NCBI GenBank assembly: GCA_016708315.1
Contig: JADJGC010000009.1
Coordinates: 1 to 64,000 of the forward strand
DNA length: 64,000 nt
Source of the DNA: a bacterium
GTDB taxonomy: Bacteria; Zixibacteria; MSB-5A5; CAIYYT01
Direction of reading: 5' to 3'
Below the pieces are notes generated by a model. It searched no databases. It was not told where the DNA came from and saw only the letters and a list, made by a program, of their open reading frames with translations. Position numbers and translations under genes: made by a program. Below, piece by piece: positions 63,829-64,000 of this stretch; within the stretch, counting starts at the first letter, position 1; every line of letters starts with the position of its first letter.

Positions 63829-64000
63829 CTACTTCGCGGCGGCCTTGGTGTAGTTCAGTTGGCCACCGGCGAGAAGGATGTCTATCTGGCGCGGTGACAA
63901 GTCGAACTGGGCCTCGAAGGTGTAGCCCTGCGTGGCATTCTTGACGGTCAAGCGATTGCCGGCTGTGAGAGCCGTGCGGACACCGGTGATTTCAAGGACG
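63829..64000 (-). CDS. Aconitate hydratase C-terminus (probable), cut by window edge
   Basis: The last 57 codons of a gene entering from the right. The visible end is VLEITGVRTALTAGNRLTVK, then ATQGYTFEAQFDLSPRQIDI, LLAGGQLNYTKAAAK and a TAG stop. The pattern LSPRQxxxLLAGGxLNYT resembles the C-terminus of Aquifex-type aconitase (citrate to isocitrate). The fragment is short, so this is a probable rather than firm name. Confidence 0.6.
   Translation of the reverse strand, partial: VLEITGVRTALTAGNRLTVKNATQGYTFEAQFDLSPRQIDILLAGGQLNYTKAAAK

Noticed and set aside
1..64000. tRNA, rRNA, CRISPR arrays, integrases or transposases
   Set aside because: I looked for T-loop and cloverleaf patterns, spaced direct repeats and recombinase motifs by eye and found none. 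A tRNA scan would be decisive.

Overview
This window reads as a chromosomal segment of a Gram-negative bacterium, most likely from the FCB-type candidate phyla (Zixibacteria-like). That placement is inference. It rests on a C-terminal secretion-sorting tail containing QNFPNPFNPTT (56939-58198), a tricorn-like protease, a large DUF5117-type metalloprotease, a Ser/Thr kinase fused to TolB-like repeats, lipoproteins, beta-barrel proteins and an LpxD-like acyltransferase. No rRNA, tRNA, CRISPR array, phage or transposase was found.

Layout. 1-1.9 kb: a decaheme MtrA/DmsE-type cytochrome followed by a cut-off outer-membrane beta-barrel, behind CRP/FNR-type palindromes. 1.9-10.7 kb: NagD-like phosphatase, tricorn-like protease (two indels), UvrD/PcrA helicase, methyltransferase, MutM and a secreted unknown. 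10.9-16.8 kb: secreted zinc metalloprotease, an array of hairpins, then a small secreted protein with a TPR-sigma54 activator. 17-19.7 kb: TIGR00300 ornithine-cyclodeaminase-type enzyme and a ureohydrolase. 19.9-28.2 kb: mfd, two parvulin chaperones, an S4 protein, hflX and a lone response regulator. 28.3-36.9 kb: YggS, DivIVA, purine nucleoside phosphorylase, ileS (frameshifted), DksA-type protein, lspA, rluD and a secreted probable barrel. 36.9-38.9 kb: repeat-rich and gene-poor. 39-44.8 kb: fused 2-oxoacid dehydrogenase E1, Ser/Thr kinase and flavodoxin-fold reductase. 44.8-52.6 kb: a minus-strand operon gcvT-comB-peptidase-like/TPR-BatA/VWA-ABC-F. 52.8-58.2 kb: TerC, DUF4287/DUF5655 protein, LpxD-like acyltransferase, polysaccharide deacetylase, DinB and a sorted beta-propeller protein. 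58.3-64 kb: DUF134 zinc-ribbon protein with a His-rich NifX-like protein, peroxiredoxin, a multiheme lipoprotein behind another CRP/FNR-type site, MddA methyltransferase, a G-quadruplex-capable stretch, a small membrane protein and the C-terminus of a probable aconitase.

How it fits together. Two multiheme cytochrome loci about 59 kb apart carry nearly the same palindrome (TGTGAAATnnATCACA), which suggests a shared CRP/FNR-family regulon for extracytoplasmic or extracellular electron transfer. This is the most distinctive signal I found. Eight lesions (indels and two in-frame TAG codons) break seven otherwise well-preserved genes, including ileS, which cannot normally be lost. Consensus sequence error is therefore the simplest explanation for most of them. 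Palindromic intergenic repeats recur at 36.9-38.5, 56.8 and 63.7 kb.
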